From Verrucomicrobium spinosum DSM 4136 = JCM 18804 (lineage in GTDB: Bacteria > Verrucomicrobiota > Verrucomicrobiia > Verrucomicrobiales > Verrucomicrobiaceae): DNA of 64,000 bases. Numbering within the stretch: the stretch's first letter is position 1; the number at the start of each line of letters is the position of its first letter. Both the position numbers and the translations under genes were made by a program. Under the pieces are notes generated by a model. That model had not been told where the DNA came from and did no database searches. It saw only the letters and a list, made by a program, of their open reading frames with translations. The stretch is from assembly GCF_000172155.1 (NCBI RefSeq), contig NZ_ABIZ01000001.1:7473105-7537104 (forward strand), written 5' to 3'. This document shows, one piece after another, positions 28,136 to 37,738 of this stretch.

Positions 28136-29939
28136 CCCGCATTTCTCATACCCCCTGACTTGACAACCCAAGATCAGCGGGTTTTGGGGTGTGCGCCTTC
28201 TGTGGGGGGTGAGACTTGGTGGGCGAAATGGGTCGGGCCAGGGAACTGAAGGCTCTCAGGGCGTGTTCAAGAGGCCTGGATGCTCTTTGCCCAGGGTTCG
28301 AAGGCATAAGCATCCCTCTGCATGGGCTGCAGATGTCCCTTTGAGTGAAAAGGCCCCGGTCTCAGGGGCTGCATCCAGCCAGTCTTTGCTGGGCCAGACC
28401 ATAGACTTCTTTGAGAGTGCAGGCACTTGGCAGCTGCACATAAATGCGCCTCACGCTCACGGTGATCAGGGCCGCGATTTTGAGCAACTTCAGCCGGATC
28501 GTGCCCACCGTGGCTGTAGCCAGAGGCGTGCCGTGCAAGGCCACCGCACGCATCTGGCTCAACAGCAAATAGGCAAAAGTCGAAAACCACAGACGCAACT
28601 GGTTGCTGCTCTTCCAGGCAGTGGAAGTGCGGTCGGCAAACAGGTCCAGCTGCTGTTCCTTGATGCGGTTCTCCATGTTGCCCCGGGCGCAATAGAAGCG
28701 TTCATACAACCCGCTGCCCGTGGCAAACTGCTCCTCCCCCTGCGCCCATGGCTCCCTGGAACTGATGTTGGTGACAATGAAGCGGGGGTTGGTCTTGCCC
28801 TGGGTTATTTCGGCCTTGCCGATGACACGCCGTTCCCGGCTCCAGGTCTTGAGCGTGCGGTAGCTCAACTCCTCAAACTCCCGTGCGGTTCCTTCCAGTT
28901 CGGGCGGAGCCTTGGCTCCGGCAGCTTTTGCAAGGCGCACCGCCTCGGCATCGAGCTTCGCGGCCGTCCGCCAGAAGGTGGGGACGAGCATCTCCTGCAA
29001 GCGGATGTTGCGGGCCAGTCCAAAAACATAGTACAGCTGCGGCTGGGTCTCGATCCAGCTCATGAGCTCATCGCGGCAGAACCCGCTGTCGGCACGCACA
29101 ATGATGACCACCTGCCTGCCAAACCGGCCGCGGATGGCCTTCACGATCTTCTGGAGGGCCTCCAGGGTGCCGCCTGCCGCATCCCCGTCGGCGGTGCGCA
29201 ACTGTGACCACAGAGGCACATCCCCACAAAAGCAATAAAGGGGCAGGTAACAGTAGCCTTTGTAGTAACCGTGATAGAAGCGGCCTTCCTGGTGGCCGTG
29301 AAGCAGGTCGTCGGTGGCATCAAAGTCCAGGACAATGACCCCGCTTTTGCGTGGGATGGCCGCCACCGCCATCTGCAAAAGCAGGTCTTGGATCCTGTCG
29401 GCATCAGCGTGGATCTTTTTGGTGAGCGCGTGTTCCTGGGCACCCAGCTCCATGCGGTTGAGGGTGCTCTTGCCCGCCAGGGGGCAGCCTGCATCCTGCG
29501 CATGATGCCGCTCCTGCCCCAAGACATCGGCCCGCCCGCAAGCGGCAGCCAGGAGGGGATCTCGGCGCAGACAGTCGTGGTCATTGAGGTCTTCGTAGCC
29601 CAGGGCCAGACCAAAAAATACGCTGACGCAGCATGCCCGCCAGATCGTGTTCGACGAAGCGCTGGTCGCGTCGGTCCGTGAAACAACCCGCCAGCTTCTC
29701 ACACAGGCCCAGCTTCTGGTCGATCTGGCGCAACAGGAGGCTGCCCCCTTCACTGGAGAGGTAACCTCCCGAGAAATCCGCCTCCACACGCCTGCCACCC
29801 AGCGCTTGAAACTCCAACTTGGCCTGTGTACACTGTGTCGCTGCTTGAGTCTGGTGCATGCCTTGGTTTTTGCCTTGGTAATCAAAGACTAATGCGCCGC
29901 TGCACCCGGCTCAAGCTTCTCGCGTATGAGAAATGCGGG
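28136..29939 (-). mobile_element. IS1380-family insertion sequence, degenerate copy
   Basis: The element is about 1.8 kb. Its ends are perfect 16-bp inverted repeats CCCGCATTTCTCATAC at 28136-28151 and its complement at 29924-29939. Flanks read TTAG on the left and CTAG on the right, close to but not an exact 4-bp target duplication. It encodes one transposase with a frameshift. The left flank is half of a palindromic repeat (GGTTGGAGTACTTCCTTTAG), whose second half is not found on the right, so the site was probably rearranged after insertion. Confidence 0.85.
28362..29859 (-). pseudogene. IS1380-family transposase with single-base frameshift
   Basis: The N-terminal part is in one frame from an ATG at 29859 (MHQTQAATQCTQAKLEFQAL). 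The remainder is in another frame starting around GLALGYEDLNDHDCLRRDP. The switch falls at a run of six T on the coding strand (29613-29618). Removing one T restores RQRIFGLALGYEDLND, the normal family sequence. The catalytic features are otherwise intact: VIVLDFDATDD and VIIVRADSGF each carry an Asp, and YCARGNMENRIKE is the Y-R-E-K-type box. It may be inactivated, or expressed by slippage at the homopolymer, or reflect a sequencing error. Confidence 0.88.
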
Positions 29940-29942
29940 CTA

Positions 29943-30118
29943 GACGATGCGTTTTCCCTGATGGCATTGGCCTTTAGGCGGCGTATTTTGGCGATTGGCC
30001 TCCCTATCTTGTGTTGGATGACAGGAGACGTGCGACTGATTCCGCCTAAAGGCGGTACTCCAACAATGCCGCCTCCATCGACGTCAATTGCTTCCTTGAA
30101 CCCCAACTGACGCACCGC
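29943..30118. repeat. REPIN-like pair of palindromic repeats
   Basis: Arms GGCATTG (29963-29969) and CAATGCC (30064-30070) enclose CCTTTAGGCGG (29971-29981) and its complement within the palindrome CCGCCTAAAGGCGG (30042-30055), followed by TACTCCAACAATGCC. A 27-bp stretch at 29945-29971 recurs on the other strand at 48400-48426. The 3' tail CCCCAACTGACGCA (30099-30112) matches the start of the 8-bp tandem array at 37735. Confidence 0.8.
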
Positions 30119-30121
30119 CCC

Positions 30122-30658
30122 CTACTCCTTCACATCCGGCACGACGTCATCATCCGTAAAAAGCTCCCTGTCCGGCCCCGCAGACCTGACCTCCATGTCC
30201 TTGCTCGTGACGGAGTGAAACCAATAGGGCGTGCCCCATTCGTCCACGAGTTCTCCTTTGACGATGGCGGGGCAGTCTTTGGGCAGGAGGGCGGCACCTT
30301 TTTCGTTCTCCCCGAGCAGGGCGTTGACCACCAGCTCGTTGTGGCCAGTGGGAATGCCGCCCATCACCTGGCGGTACATGTAGATGGCTTTCTCCACATA
30401 CTGGATTCGCTCCTCGGCAGGTTGGCCAGGCTTGCAAATCAGGCCAGAGAGTTCCGCGGCGGACTCATGCAGCACGACGGGAGGTGGCTGCGGCAGCACG
30501 GGGGACTTTACCGAAGGGCTCGAAGGTGCAGGCTCCGGTTTGGGCGGCCCGGACCCGTCCTGTCTGGTGATGTACCAGAGGACGACAGCCGATGCGACCA
30601 CCACCAGCACGGCGATGACCGGCAACGCGCGCCCACGCGGAGGAGGAGAAGATGACAT
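30122..30658 (-). CDS. Membrane-anchored protein with GspG-like C-terminal domain (module 2)
   Basis: The 178-residue product is a paralogue of the 25408-25935 product: one N-terminal transmembrane helix (LPVIAVLVVVASAVVLWYI), a Pro-rich linker and a C-terminal domain ending VDEWGTPYWFHSVTSKDMEV and SAGPDRELFTDDD. The shared EWGTPYWFHSVT and SAGPDRELFT segments are nearly identical. No prepilin cleavage site is present. It follows the DUF1501 gene by 96 bp on the same strand, so the three genes of module 2 are probably one transcription unit. Function unknown. Confidence 0.8.
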   Translation of the reverse strand: MSSSPPPRGRALPVIAVLVVVASAVVLWYITRQDGSGPPKPEPAPSSPSVKSPVLPQPPPVVLHESAAELSGLICKPGQPAEERIQYVEKAIYMYRQVMGGIPTGHNELVVNALLGENEKGAALLPKDCPAIVKGELVDEWGTPYWFHSVTSKDMEVRSAGPDRELFTDDDVVPDVKE

Positions 30659-30754
30659 GAGATTCAGGAAATGACAGCACCCACCAGCCGGCCGCCGTCA
30701 CCCCTCGTAGGCGGACGGCAGCCGGAGTCTTCAGCACAATCGCACAGGCCCGGG

Positions 30755-32374
30755 TCAGGCTTCAAGGAAGTCCATGTTGCCTGAGGTGATATTTGGCAGC
30801 GTCACGAAGCGGCTCAGGTTCGGGAAGATGTCGCCAAGAGTGCTGGCGTCCACCCCAAGCCAGCGCGCCATGATGGCGGCGTACTGGTCCACCGGTGTGC
30901 TCGGGATCCACAGGCCGCGGGTGCCCGTGGCATCGATGGAGTCCGTCACATTGCCCAGCTTGAGCACGGGGTACTTGCCATAGACCCGCTGTCCTTTGAC
31001 AGCACCGCCCATGACGATGGCATGGCCGCCCCAGGCGTGGTCGCTTCCTGCGGTGTTGTCCGTCTTGTTGGGCGTGAAGGTGCGGGTGAAGTCGGAGGCG
31101 GTGAAGGTGACCACATTGTCCCAGACATTCCCCACTTCCGCGCCTTTGAGCGCGTCGGCAAATCCCTTGAGCGTGCAGTTCAGATTGTTCATCAACCCCG
31201 TGTGGCCTGCGGTGTTGCTGCCTGCGGGAATCTGGGAGATATGGGTATCGTACCCTCCATGCTGGACGAAGAAGATCTGGCGCGTGTTGCCCAGTGCCGA
31301 GCGCCCCGCGATGAGGCGGGCCACGAGCTTCATCTGATTGGCAAAGTCGTTGTTCGCGCTGAGGCCGGAACCGCTGAAGGCATTGGTGAAATAACTGTCC
31401 AGCGTCGTCGTGCCTGAGGCACCCACCGTGGACTGCAGCGCAGTGCCCACCATGCCCTCCGTGAGCCGTGCATTGAGGGCCACGCCGTTGTAGGCGTTTT
31501 CCATGAGGCTGGCATGCGTCATCTGCAGCACGTTCTCAAACGCCTTCAACCGGTGCCCCTGCTCGGTGTTCTTGTAGTTGCTGGCCTGGAAGAGCAGGCT
31601 CGGGTTGGTCACAGCGCTGGCGTAGTTCGTGCCATAGCCGGTGAAGTTCACCAGACCGCCGCTGGTCATGATGTATGGGGCCACCTGTCCCGCCGGGCTG
31701 ACCTGGAAGCTGTTCACCCCGGAGATCGAGATGTTCATCGAGGCGTTGCCCGAAGAGGGGTTGTACGCCGGGTCGAGGAGCTCGGCCACACGTCCACCCC
31801 AGCCGCTGGTGAAGGGCTTGTCGGGAATGGAGCTCTGCCACTGCACCTGCTGGTCCGAGTGCGAGTAGAGTTGCGGGGGCTTGGGGGCGGAGGAGTAGTT
31901 GGCCCGCGTCACTCCGGGAAAGGTGAGCGTGCCCACGTTGGCGATGAAGGCGAGGTCGCCCGCATCGAACATGGACTTCACGTGCGTGAACTTCGGGTGC
32001 ACCCCCAGCGTGCCCAGATAGCCGCCCAACGGATCGCACTCGGCGATGTTGGTGGCATTGAGCTGGAGCGCATTGAGCGACGTGGTGGCATGGGTCGTGG
32101 GAATGGTCAGCATGCCGCGGCCGGCTTCGTAGTCCGTACGGGCCGTGCCACTGAAGGGCAGCAGCATGTTGTTGGAGTCGTTGCCCCCGTTGAGGAAGAC
32201 GCAGATCAGGGCCTTGTACCCGCCTCCGGAAGACTGCGCATTGAGCGCACCCTGCATGAGGTTCAGGTGGGCCAGGGTATTCACCATGCTGGTGATGCCC
32301 ATGGCAGAGCAGCCGGTCTTGACGAGGAACTGACGGCGGTTGGGCTCGTTCTTTTTGGGAAAATTGAGGTGCAT
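30755..32374 (-). CDS. DUF1501 protein, predicted Tat substrate (module 2)
   Basis: The 539-residue product is a close paralogue of the module 1 protein and shares the Tat signal (NRRQFLVKTG), GCSAMGITSMVNTLAHL, VFLNGGNDSNNMLLPF, QWQSSIPDKPFTSGWGGRV and SDHAWGGHAIVMGG. The ATG at 32374 (MHLNFPKKNEPNRRQF) was chosen because it aligns with the module 1 start; an upstream in-frame start at 32413 would add 13 residues and overlap the intergenic gap. It lies 82 bp after the DUF1800 gene. Confidence 0.92.
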   Translation of the reverse strand: MHLNFPKKNEPNRRQFLVKTGCSAMGITSMVNTLAHLNLMQGALNAQSSGGGYKALICVFLNGGNDSNNMLLPFSGTARTDYEAGRGMLTIPTTHATTSLNALQLNATNIAECDPLGGYLGTLGVHPKFTHVKSMFDAGDLAFIANVGTLTFPGVTRANYSSAPKPPQLYSHSDQQVQWQSSIPDKPFTSGWGGRVAELLDPAYNPSSGNASMNISISGVNSFQVSPAGQVAPYIMTSGGLVNFTGYGTNYASAVTNPSLLFQASNYKNTEQGHRLKAFENVLQMTHASLMENAYNGVALNARLTEGMVGTALQSTVGASGTTTLDSYFTNAFSGSGLSANNDFANQMKLVARLIAGRSALGNTRQIFFVQHGGYDTHISQIPAGSNTAGHTGLMNNLNCTLKGFADALKGAEVGNVWDNVVTFTASDFTRTFTPNKTDNTAGSDHAWGGHAIVMGGAVKGQRVYGKYPVLKLGNVTDSIDATGTRGLWIPSTPVDQYAAIMARWLGVDASTLGDIFPNLSRFVTLPNITSGNMDFLEA

Positions 32375-32456
32375 GGAAGAAACAGGTTGGAATTGAAGTC
32401 TGGACGGTGACATCGGGACCCGCCGTCCGGCACATCCGGGCGGCAGATCATTCCGG

Positions 32457-35400
32457 TTATTTCAACACCACGGCCTGGGGCAGCGTGGCCAGGAGGTAGA
32501 AGGTGTTCCTCACGCGGGTGCGCGCATCGTTGGCGAAATTCGTCGCATCTGTCGTGTGCCGGTTGTTGGCCGCGATCAAGTTCACACCATCAATGATGGA
32601 CTTGCGCGGGTTGGACGTCGAGGAGCTCCCGTAAGCCGACTTCAGATAGCCAGCGGAGAGGAGGCTGTCGCCGAAGTCCACAATCACCTTCACCGCCTCC
32701 GCGTGGGCTGCCTGCTTCTGCGTGGTGCCCGGGGTGGCCGGCACCGCCGCAGGTGCATACTGGGCCGCGAGCGCCGTGGTGTAGGTGGTCGTGTACAGGG
32801 AGATCAGCTCATCAAACTTCGGAATCAGATTGTCCACCTGCTTGTAGAGACTGCCCGGGGAGTTGGTTCCAGGAGTGAACTGGGTGGCCGTGAAGTAGCC
32901 CTTGTCCACCGCCCACTGGGGAATGGAGAGCTGCACTCCTGTGCCTGTCTGATAGCCGGCAATGTTGGGCAGGTCATCCAGGTTCCGTCCGGCATTGGCC
33001 GTGGGAGGCACGGAGGCGAAGATGGTGTTGTAGTGGCCGTTGACCACGTTCACCACATTGGACTCTGTCGCCACCTGGAGCTCAGGTGCCACCAGGCCTG
33101 CGGAAGCCAGCGGTCCAGGCATCACGTAGTCCGGAAGGAACCAGTTGAACACGCTGGGGGCGCGCTGCGGAGACTGGGTGATGGACGACTGCGTGTCGAA
33201 GAACCGGAAGCGCAGGGCCCCCGCCGGGAACTTGTTGTATTCCGATACCGGATACGCCGTGGTGACCGGGGACTCCAGCGAGGTGAAGGCGATCGGCACC
33301 GTGGTGAGGTTCACCAGAGGAAGGCCGGTGTAGCACTTCAAGGAGCGCAGCATGGAGGTGAAGTGGAGCAGAGGCTCCTTCACCTTTCCAGATGCCACCG
33401 TCCCATCCGCGATGGAGAGGCTGCGGGCCTCATAGTCCAGCAGGATGGCCTTGATCACCTCACCCAGATCTCCGCAGGTGTTCTTGTACACGTTGGAAAC
33501 GCGATACAGGTAGCCGGAGCTGGGGTTCGAGGTGGTAAACCGCTGGATGAGCAGACGGCTGATGAAGACCGGGGTGTTCGGATGGCCGTTGTAAGTGCCG
33601 CCGGAGAGGGGGCCTGCCAGGGCGTTGAGGGCATCCGTGATGTCCGCCAGGCCTTCCGACTCCGGCGTGGTGTTGTTCGTCCGGGCGGGGATGGCCACCT
33701 GACCGGCCTTGCCGTTGAAGAGCGTTTTGGCGCCAAAGTCATGATAGGCATCAAACATCTTCAGCGGGTTCATCCACGCGGCCTGCCAGTAGCGTGTGGA
33801 GGTGCTGGACTGGAAGAAGTTTGTGTTGTCCTGAAGCGCACCCACCGTCTGGCTGGAGGGGTTGGGATAGGTGGGTGCCGTCACGCTGGCGTAACGCTTG
33901 CCAAAGGCAAAGCCGGTGAAGACGCGGGCCAGCTCCGTGATGTCGGGCTGGTCATACGTGGCGATCGGCAGGCCGTTGTTGTCCAGTTTCAAGCTGCCAT
34001 CCAGATGGCGTTGCACCAGACCAATGGAGAACAGCTGCATCACCTCACGGGCGTAGTTTTCATCCGGCCGGATGTTGCCCGTTGCTTTCTGATTGCGCAG
34101 GAAGCTCAGGTAATAAGCCATCACCGGGCTCTGGCTCACGTTGGAGAGGATCTGGCGATACCGGCCAAAAGCACCCTGCGACAGCATGTCCCAATAGTGG
34201 GCCATCCCGTAGTGGTTGGTCTGCAAGGTGGAGTCGTTTTCCGACACCACCACGATTTCACTCAAGGCCAGGGCCATGCGCTGACGGAGCTGGTCCTTGC
34301 TCTGTAGCACCAGCGTCCACCACTCCCTCCGGCGGTTGGCATAGTTGGGGTAGTTGTTCTGGTGGATGGTGCTGGCCACCCAGGCGGTGCCATTCCATGA
34401 AAAGGAACCGGCTCCGAACTGCGGGTCACGGTTGTAGTTGATCGGCTTGTTGCCCCGCAGATAAAAGTCCTCCATGTCTGCGGCCTGCACCAGGGTGGTG
34501 AAGGAAGGCGAAGGGGTCTGCCCCAGGTCCATCTGCTTGTTGATCCAGGCGGTGTAGCCAGCGAGCGCGTCGTTGCCGTTGGCAGCAATGAGGTCCTTCA
34601 CCTCCTGGATGCTCTCCGGCGTAGGGCCATAGGTGGCCTGAAGCAGGAAACGGACGATGTCGCGGTCCAGGTTGGATCCCGTGAGGATCGGCCAGCCTGT
34701 GCTGCCATAGACCGGCGGGGCGGGTGGGGCCGGAGGCTCGGCCACGGAACCGTTGGCAGGGGCAAAGTTTCCTCGAATCTCACCGCTTCCGTAGTTGGCC
34801 GTGTGCACGTTGATGTACACGTACCCGTTGAAGAGGGCGTTGAGCGTGGCTTGCGCGGTGTTCCAGCCACCGACGGGTTCCGGCACGATGGTGTACACGT
34901 GGTCGGTCACCTGGCCGAGCTCCAGGCTTTCCACGATCGGTCCACTCGCCTGAGCATCCGCCGCAGGCGCCGCATGCAGGTGGGAGGCACTCTGGAGGGA
35001 GGTCAGGTTGCCAAAGGATGAGTTGACCACGGCCAGGGTGTTGTCCCCGTTCAGCATGAGGGTGGCCACCCCGGTGGCCGTGGTGATTGCCCCGCCCTCC
35101 CGGCCCAGGTAGGCCACAAAGAGCCGGCGGTTGGCCTCGGTGTTGGTGGCATCACGAATATCCACCTGCGCCGTGCCCAGGGGAGTGGTCACGCCACCGG
35201 ACACCGACTGGAAGGTAAAGCGAAGCACTTCAGGAACTTCATTGCTGGAATCAGTGGTGGGTGTCACCCGAACATCGTACTGCGCCGCCCCAGCCGGGAT
35301 GGTGAAGCTTGTCCCGGAGATGGCGCCACCCGCACCATCTTTCAGGACATAATCCGAAGCAGAGGCGGAGCCGAGTGCGGCGTCAGAATTGCCAGCAAGG

Positions 35401-36107
35401 ACAAATGATACCAGAAGCGGCATGCTGCTGTCGCTGCGGGTCAACCGCACTACCGCTGCCGTACCTTCTTTTTCATAGGCGCTGGGTGTGACCACACTGG
35501 CAGAAATGGAAAGCAGACTGTTCAGCGTGGCACCGTCTGTCCCCACGCCGCCAGAGGCGTTGTTGGGTGAGTTGGCCAACGTTGGAGACGTGGTCATTTG
35601 CCCCTCCGCCCAGTCAGACACGCCATCTCCATCTGTATCCTGGTCACCCGCAATGACGCGGAAGAATTTGGGGGCTGTGCCAGACCCGAGTGGCACAGTG
35701 AAGCTCTGCGACACTCCGGTACCCGTAAGCGGGGATCCCTCCGCCGTCCAGGTGGGTCCATTGGGAGCAGTGCTGCTTTCCAGCACATAGCGCTTGCCCG
35801 TCTGGGTCTTCACCGAAACCTGAAAGTTGCCTCCCGAAGCGCTCACCTCCCCGACCTTCAGCACGTCCAGTGGATCGCTGGGGTTTGTCCCCGCAACACT
35901 CTCTGCCAAATTGGTGGCACCATCACCGTCCGCATCTTCCGCGAGTGGGTACGTCGCCACAGTAATGCCGTAGCGGTTCTGCCACACATCATCGTACCCG
36001 TCGTTATTGCTGTCGGCGGCTCCATGAACCAACAACACTGACGTGGCGGCCAGTCCCAATGCCGCAGTCATTCCTTTTATTTTGCACAGTGAGGAGGGGC
36101 GCATCAT
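32457..36107 (-). CDS. Secreted DUF1800 protein with calcium-binding, Calx-beta and CHRD-like domains (module 2)
   Basis: The 1,216-residue product has the same order as module 1: a signal peptide (LGLAATSVLLVHGA), DSNNDGYDDVW and DADGDGATNLAE calcium sites, a Calx-beta-like region, a CHRD-like region (SASHLHAAPA, YINVHTANYGSGEIRGNF) and the DUF1800 domain (RDIVRFLLQATYGPTPESI, REWWTLVLQSKDQLRQRMA, RPDENYAREVMQLFSIGL). Similarity covers the full length, so it arose by gene duplication. Its promoter lies in the AT-rich region 36108-36235. Confidence 0.9.
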   Translation of the reverse strand: MMRPSSLCKIKGMTAALGLAATSVLLVHGAADSNNDGYDDVWQNRYGITVATYPLAEDADGDGATNLAESVAGTNPSDPLDVLKVGEVSASGGNFQVSVKTQTGKRYVLESSTAPNGPTWTAEGSPLTGTGVSQSFTVPLGSGTAPKFFRVIAGDQDTDGDGVSDWAEGQMTTSPTLANSPNNASGGVGTDGATLNSLLSISASVVTPSAYEKEGTAAVVRLTRSDSSMPLLVSFVLAGNSDAALGSASASDYVLKDGAGGAISGTSFTIPAGAAQYDVRVTPTTDSSNEVPEVLRFTFQSVSGGVTTPLGTAQVDIRDATNTEANRRLFVAYLGREGGAITTATGVATLMLNGDNTLAVVNSSFGNLTSLQSASHLHAAPAADAQASGPIVESLELGQVTDHVYTIVPEPVGGWNTAQATLNALFNGYVYINVHTANYGSGEIRGNFAPANGSVAEPPAPPAPPVYGSTGWPILTGSNLDRDIVRFLLQATYGPTPESIQEVKDLIAANGNDALAGYTAWINKQMDLGQTPSPSFTTLVQAADMEDFYLRGNKPINYNRDPQFGAGSFSWNGTAWVASTIHQNNYPNYANRRREWWTLVLQSKDQLRQRMALALSEIVVVSENDSTLQTNHYGMAHYWDMLSQGAFGRYRQILSNVSQSPVMAYYLSFLRNQKATGNIRPDENYAREVMQLFSIGLVQRHLDGSLKLDNNGLPIATYDQPDITELARVFTGFAFGKRYASVTAPTYPNPSSQTVGALQDNTNFFQSSTSTRYWQAAWMNPLKMFDAYHDFGAKTLFNGKAGQVAIPARTNNTTPESEGLADITDALNALAGPLSGGTYNGHPNTPVFISRLLIQRFTTSNPSSGYLYRVSNVYKNTCGDLGEVIKAILLDYEARSLSIADGTVASGKVKEPLLHFTSMLRSLKCYTGLPLVNLTTVPIAFTSLESPVTTAYPVSEYNKFPAGALRFRFFDTQSSITQSPQRAPSVFNWFLPDYVMPGPLASAGLVAPELQVATESNVVNVVNGHYNTIFASVPPTANAGRNLDDLPNIAGYQTGTGVQLSIPQWAVDKGYFTATQFTPGTNSPGSLYKQVDNLIPKFDELISLYTTTYTTALAAQYAPAAVPATPGTTQKQAAHAEAVKVIVDFGDSLLSAGYLKSAYGSSSTSNPRKSIIDGVNLIAANNRHTTDATNFANDARTRVRNTFYLLATLPQAVVLK

Positions 36108-36582
36108 GGCGGATTAAGCGTTGAGAATTAGTCCCTTGGCTGAAGTCGGAGTCCCCGCGAGGCTGCCAATTTGCGAAAAAACAATCAACGCAAAATTGCA
36201 GAAATTATAATTTATATATTTTCATTACGGCATTATGCAGAACAGCAGCTTATCTCAAAAAAATAATTTAATTGCATGGCTTACTGTAACCCAAGCGGTT
36301 TCCCCGCTCATTCTACGGGCCGGACACCGCAAGTCCCAGCCGTCCGGCCGGGCTGCGGACGGTCCTGTTCGCAGGCATGGAAAGGCCCCCGCAGCGCGCC
36401 GCGTCGCACTGGATCGGACGCAGGCAAGTCATGGTGGCACCCTTGCAGTTCTACCGACCCTCTCAAAAAATTCGGGCTGCATCCTGCTCATCCAACCAAT
36501 TGACCGCCGCCCCTTCACACATCCGGGAGCACTTCATTGGGGAGTCGCGATTTTGTCATGGCCAAGGCGCGGCCAGCGAAGG
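36108..36582. promoter_or_regulatory. AT-rich intergenic region between module 2 and thioesterase gene
   Basis: Divergent promoters must lie here. 36163-36275 is strongly AT-rich (AATTATAATTTATATATTTT-like) in GC-rich surroundings, with an ATTATA at 36204-36209 giving a TATAAT on the minus strand. An imperfect inverted repeat CAATTTGCG / CGCAAAATTG flanks 36166-36198. From 36290 to 36582 I see no convincing gene; a reading frame continuous with the thioesterase is open but looks non-coding. Confidence 0.5.
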
Positions 36583-36966
36583 ATGATGCCCCTCATGACG
36601 GCCGGACGAATCTTCACCAAACACTTTGTGGTGCGACCTCAGGACCTGAACCACGCCGGCACCGCCTTTGGCGGCACCATGATGGCCCATGCCGACGAAC
36701 TCGCTTTCATCGCCGCGACCTTGACCTACCCCGGCTGCACCTTTGTGACCAAGGTGTTCCGCGAATTCAACTTCATCCACGGGGCAGTGGAGGGTGACAT
36801 CGTCCAGATCGAGGCCGAGGTGCTGCAGAAGGGCCGCAGCTCTGTCAGGGTCGGCGTAAAGGCCAGCCATGCCATCACCCACCGGGAGTTGTTTCAAACC
36901 GAGGCGGTGCTGGTGAATGCGCGTGGCGGAAAGAGCATGTCGATTCCGGAGAGGGAGGGCAGCTGA
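36583..36966 (+). CDS. Hot-dog fold acyl-CoA thioesterase
   Basis: The product is about 127 residues. It has the acyl-CoA thioesterase pattern RIFTKHFVVRPQDLNHAGTA, then FGGTMMAHADELAFIAATLT, with the Asp of the HADE segment in the position of the catalytic acid of YciA-like enzymes. FNFIHGAVEGDIVQIEAEV follows. It should hydrolyse fatty acyl-CoA thioesters in the cytoplasm. The start is uncertain between ATGs at 36583, 36586 and 36595; AAGGA just upstream favours these over the much longer open frame that begins at 36235. No operon partner is evident. Confidence 0.82.
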   Translation: MMPLMTAGRIFTKHFVVRPQDLNHAGTAFGGTMMAHADELAFIAATLTYPGCTFVTKVFREFNFIHGAVEGDIVQIEAEVLQKGRSSVRVGVKASHAITHRELFQTEAVLVNARGGKSMSIPEREGS

Positions 36967-37738
36967 AACTCAAAGTAGTGGCGGGCTTCAGCCTGCCTTT
37001 GTATGACGTAGATGGCGCGACGGAACAGGCTGAAGCCTGTGACTACTTTGCTTGGCGAGGGTATGCTTCCAACGCTTGACCAAGGAGCCGCGGTTTGTGC
37101 TTGCACAACCGCCGATGGTTAACGGAGCGATTGATGAATTACTTCGATGCCGCAACTCACGACCCAGCGCCATCATCGGGAAGTTGGCTTGTCAACTTTG
37201 ATGATCTGATGGTGTCCCAGCCCGGATTGCCCGATGCCGGAGGCATCAAGGCCATTAGACGGTTGAAGGAGCCTAGCGACTGATACCTCCGGAAGTTCAG
37301 ATTCCGTATTGCATCCCGGAGCGGATGCCCGCGACGTCGCCTCCGGCATCTCAACTTCCCTGGAAGACTGTTCCGATTTTAATCGGCTATTGACGCTGTA
37401 GGGCAAGCGCTCCGCTTGCCGCGAATGACTCCTGACGCGACACTCGAAACAGATGGCCTGTTGAGGGAGCAGGCGGACATCAGGGGGTAATTCGACTGAC
37501 GAGCTGAAGCTCTGCACTACCTTGCAGGCAGCGATGCTCAAAGTAGTGATAGGCTTTAGCCTGTCGTTGTGTGACGTCGATAACACGACTGAGCGAGGCT
37601 GGGAACCCACGCCTCCTTTATTGCGAGAAGGGCGTGCGAAGGGAGGCCTGGAAACGTGTCACTTTGGCAACCAGGCCGACTGAAGTCGGTACTCCAACAA
37701 TGCCCGCTCCGCCGATACGACAGATACCTCGAACCCCA
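36967..37738. repeat. Cluster of REP-like palindromic repeats
   Basis: No gene is evident in this stretch. A head CAAAGTAGT followed by a stem with a TTCA or TTTA centre occurs at 36971-36997, inverted at 37024-37050, and at 37539-37565; a related copy is inverted at 37501-37520. Other hairpins are GATGCC-GGA-GGCATC near 37230 and GCAAGCG-CTC-CGCTTGC near 37410. A second-family copy CCGACTGAAGTCGG (37676-37689) is followed by TACTCCAACAATGCC. Confidence 0.8.

Noticed and set aside
28191-29207. Plus-strand frame of 338 codons
   Set aside because: Antisense to the IS1380 transposase.
28132-29943. Exact 4-bp target duplication for IS1380
   Set aside because: The flanks read TTAG and CTAG and differ at one base, so a duplication is suggestive but not proven.
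32556-34307. A 583-codon plus-strand frame, and a 550-codon minus-strand frame at 21910-23562
   Set aside because: Both are antisense to the two DUF1800 genes, resemble one another only because the sense genes are paralogues, and have no domain.
36235-36582. Extended N-terminus of the thioesterase
   Set aside because: The extra 116 residues do not match the family and the codon use looks non-coding; AAGGA precedes the ATG at 36583.
37095-37283. Plus-strand frame of 62 codons
   Set aside because: Lies within repeat DNA, has no ribosome binding site or recognisable domain, and is short.
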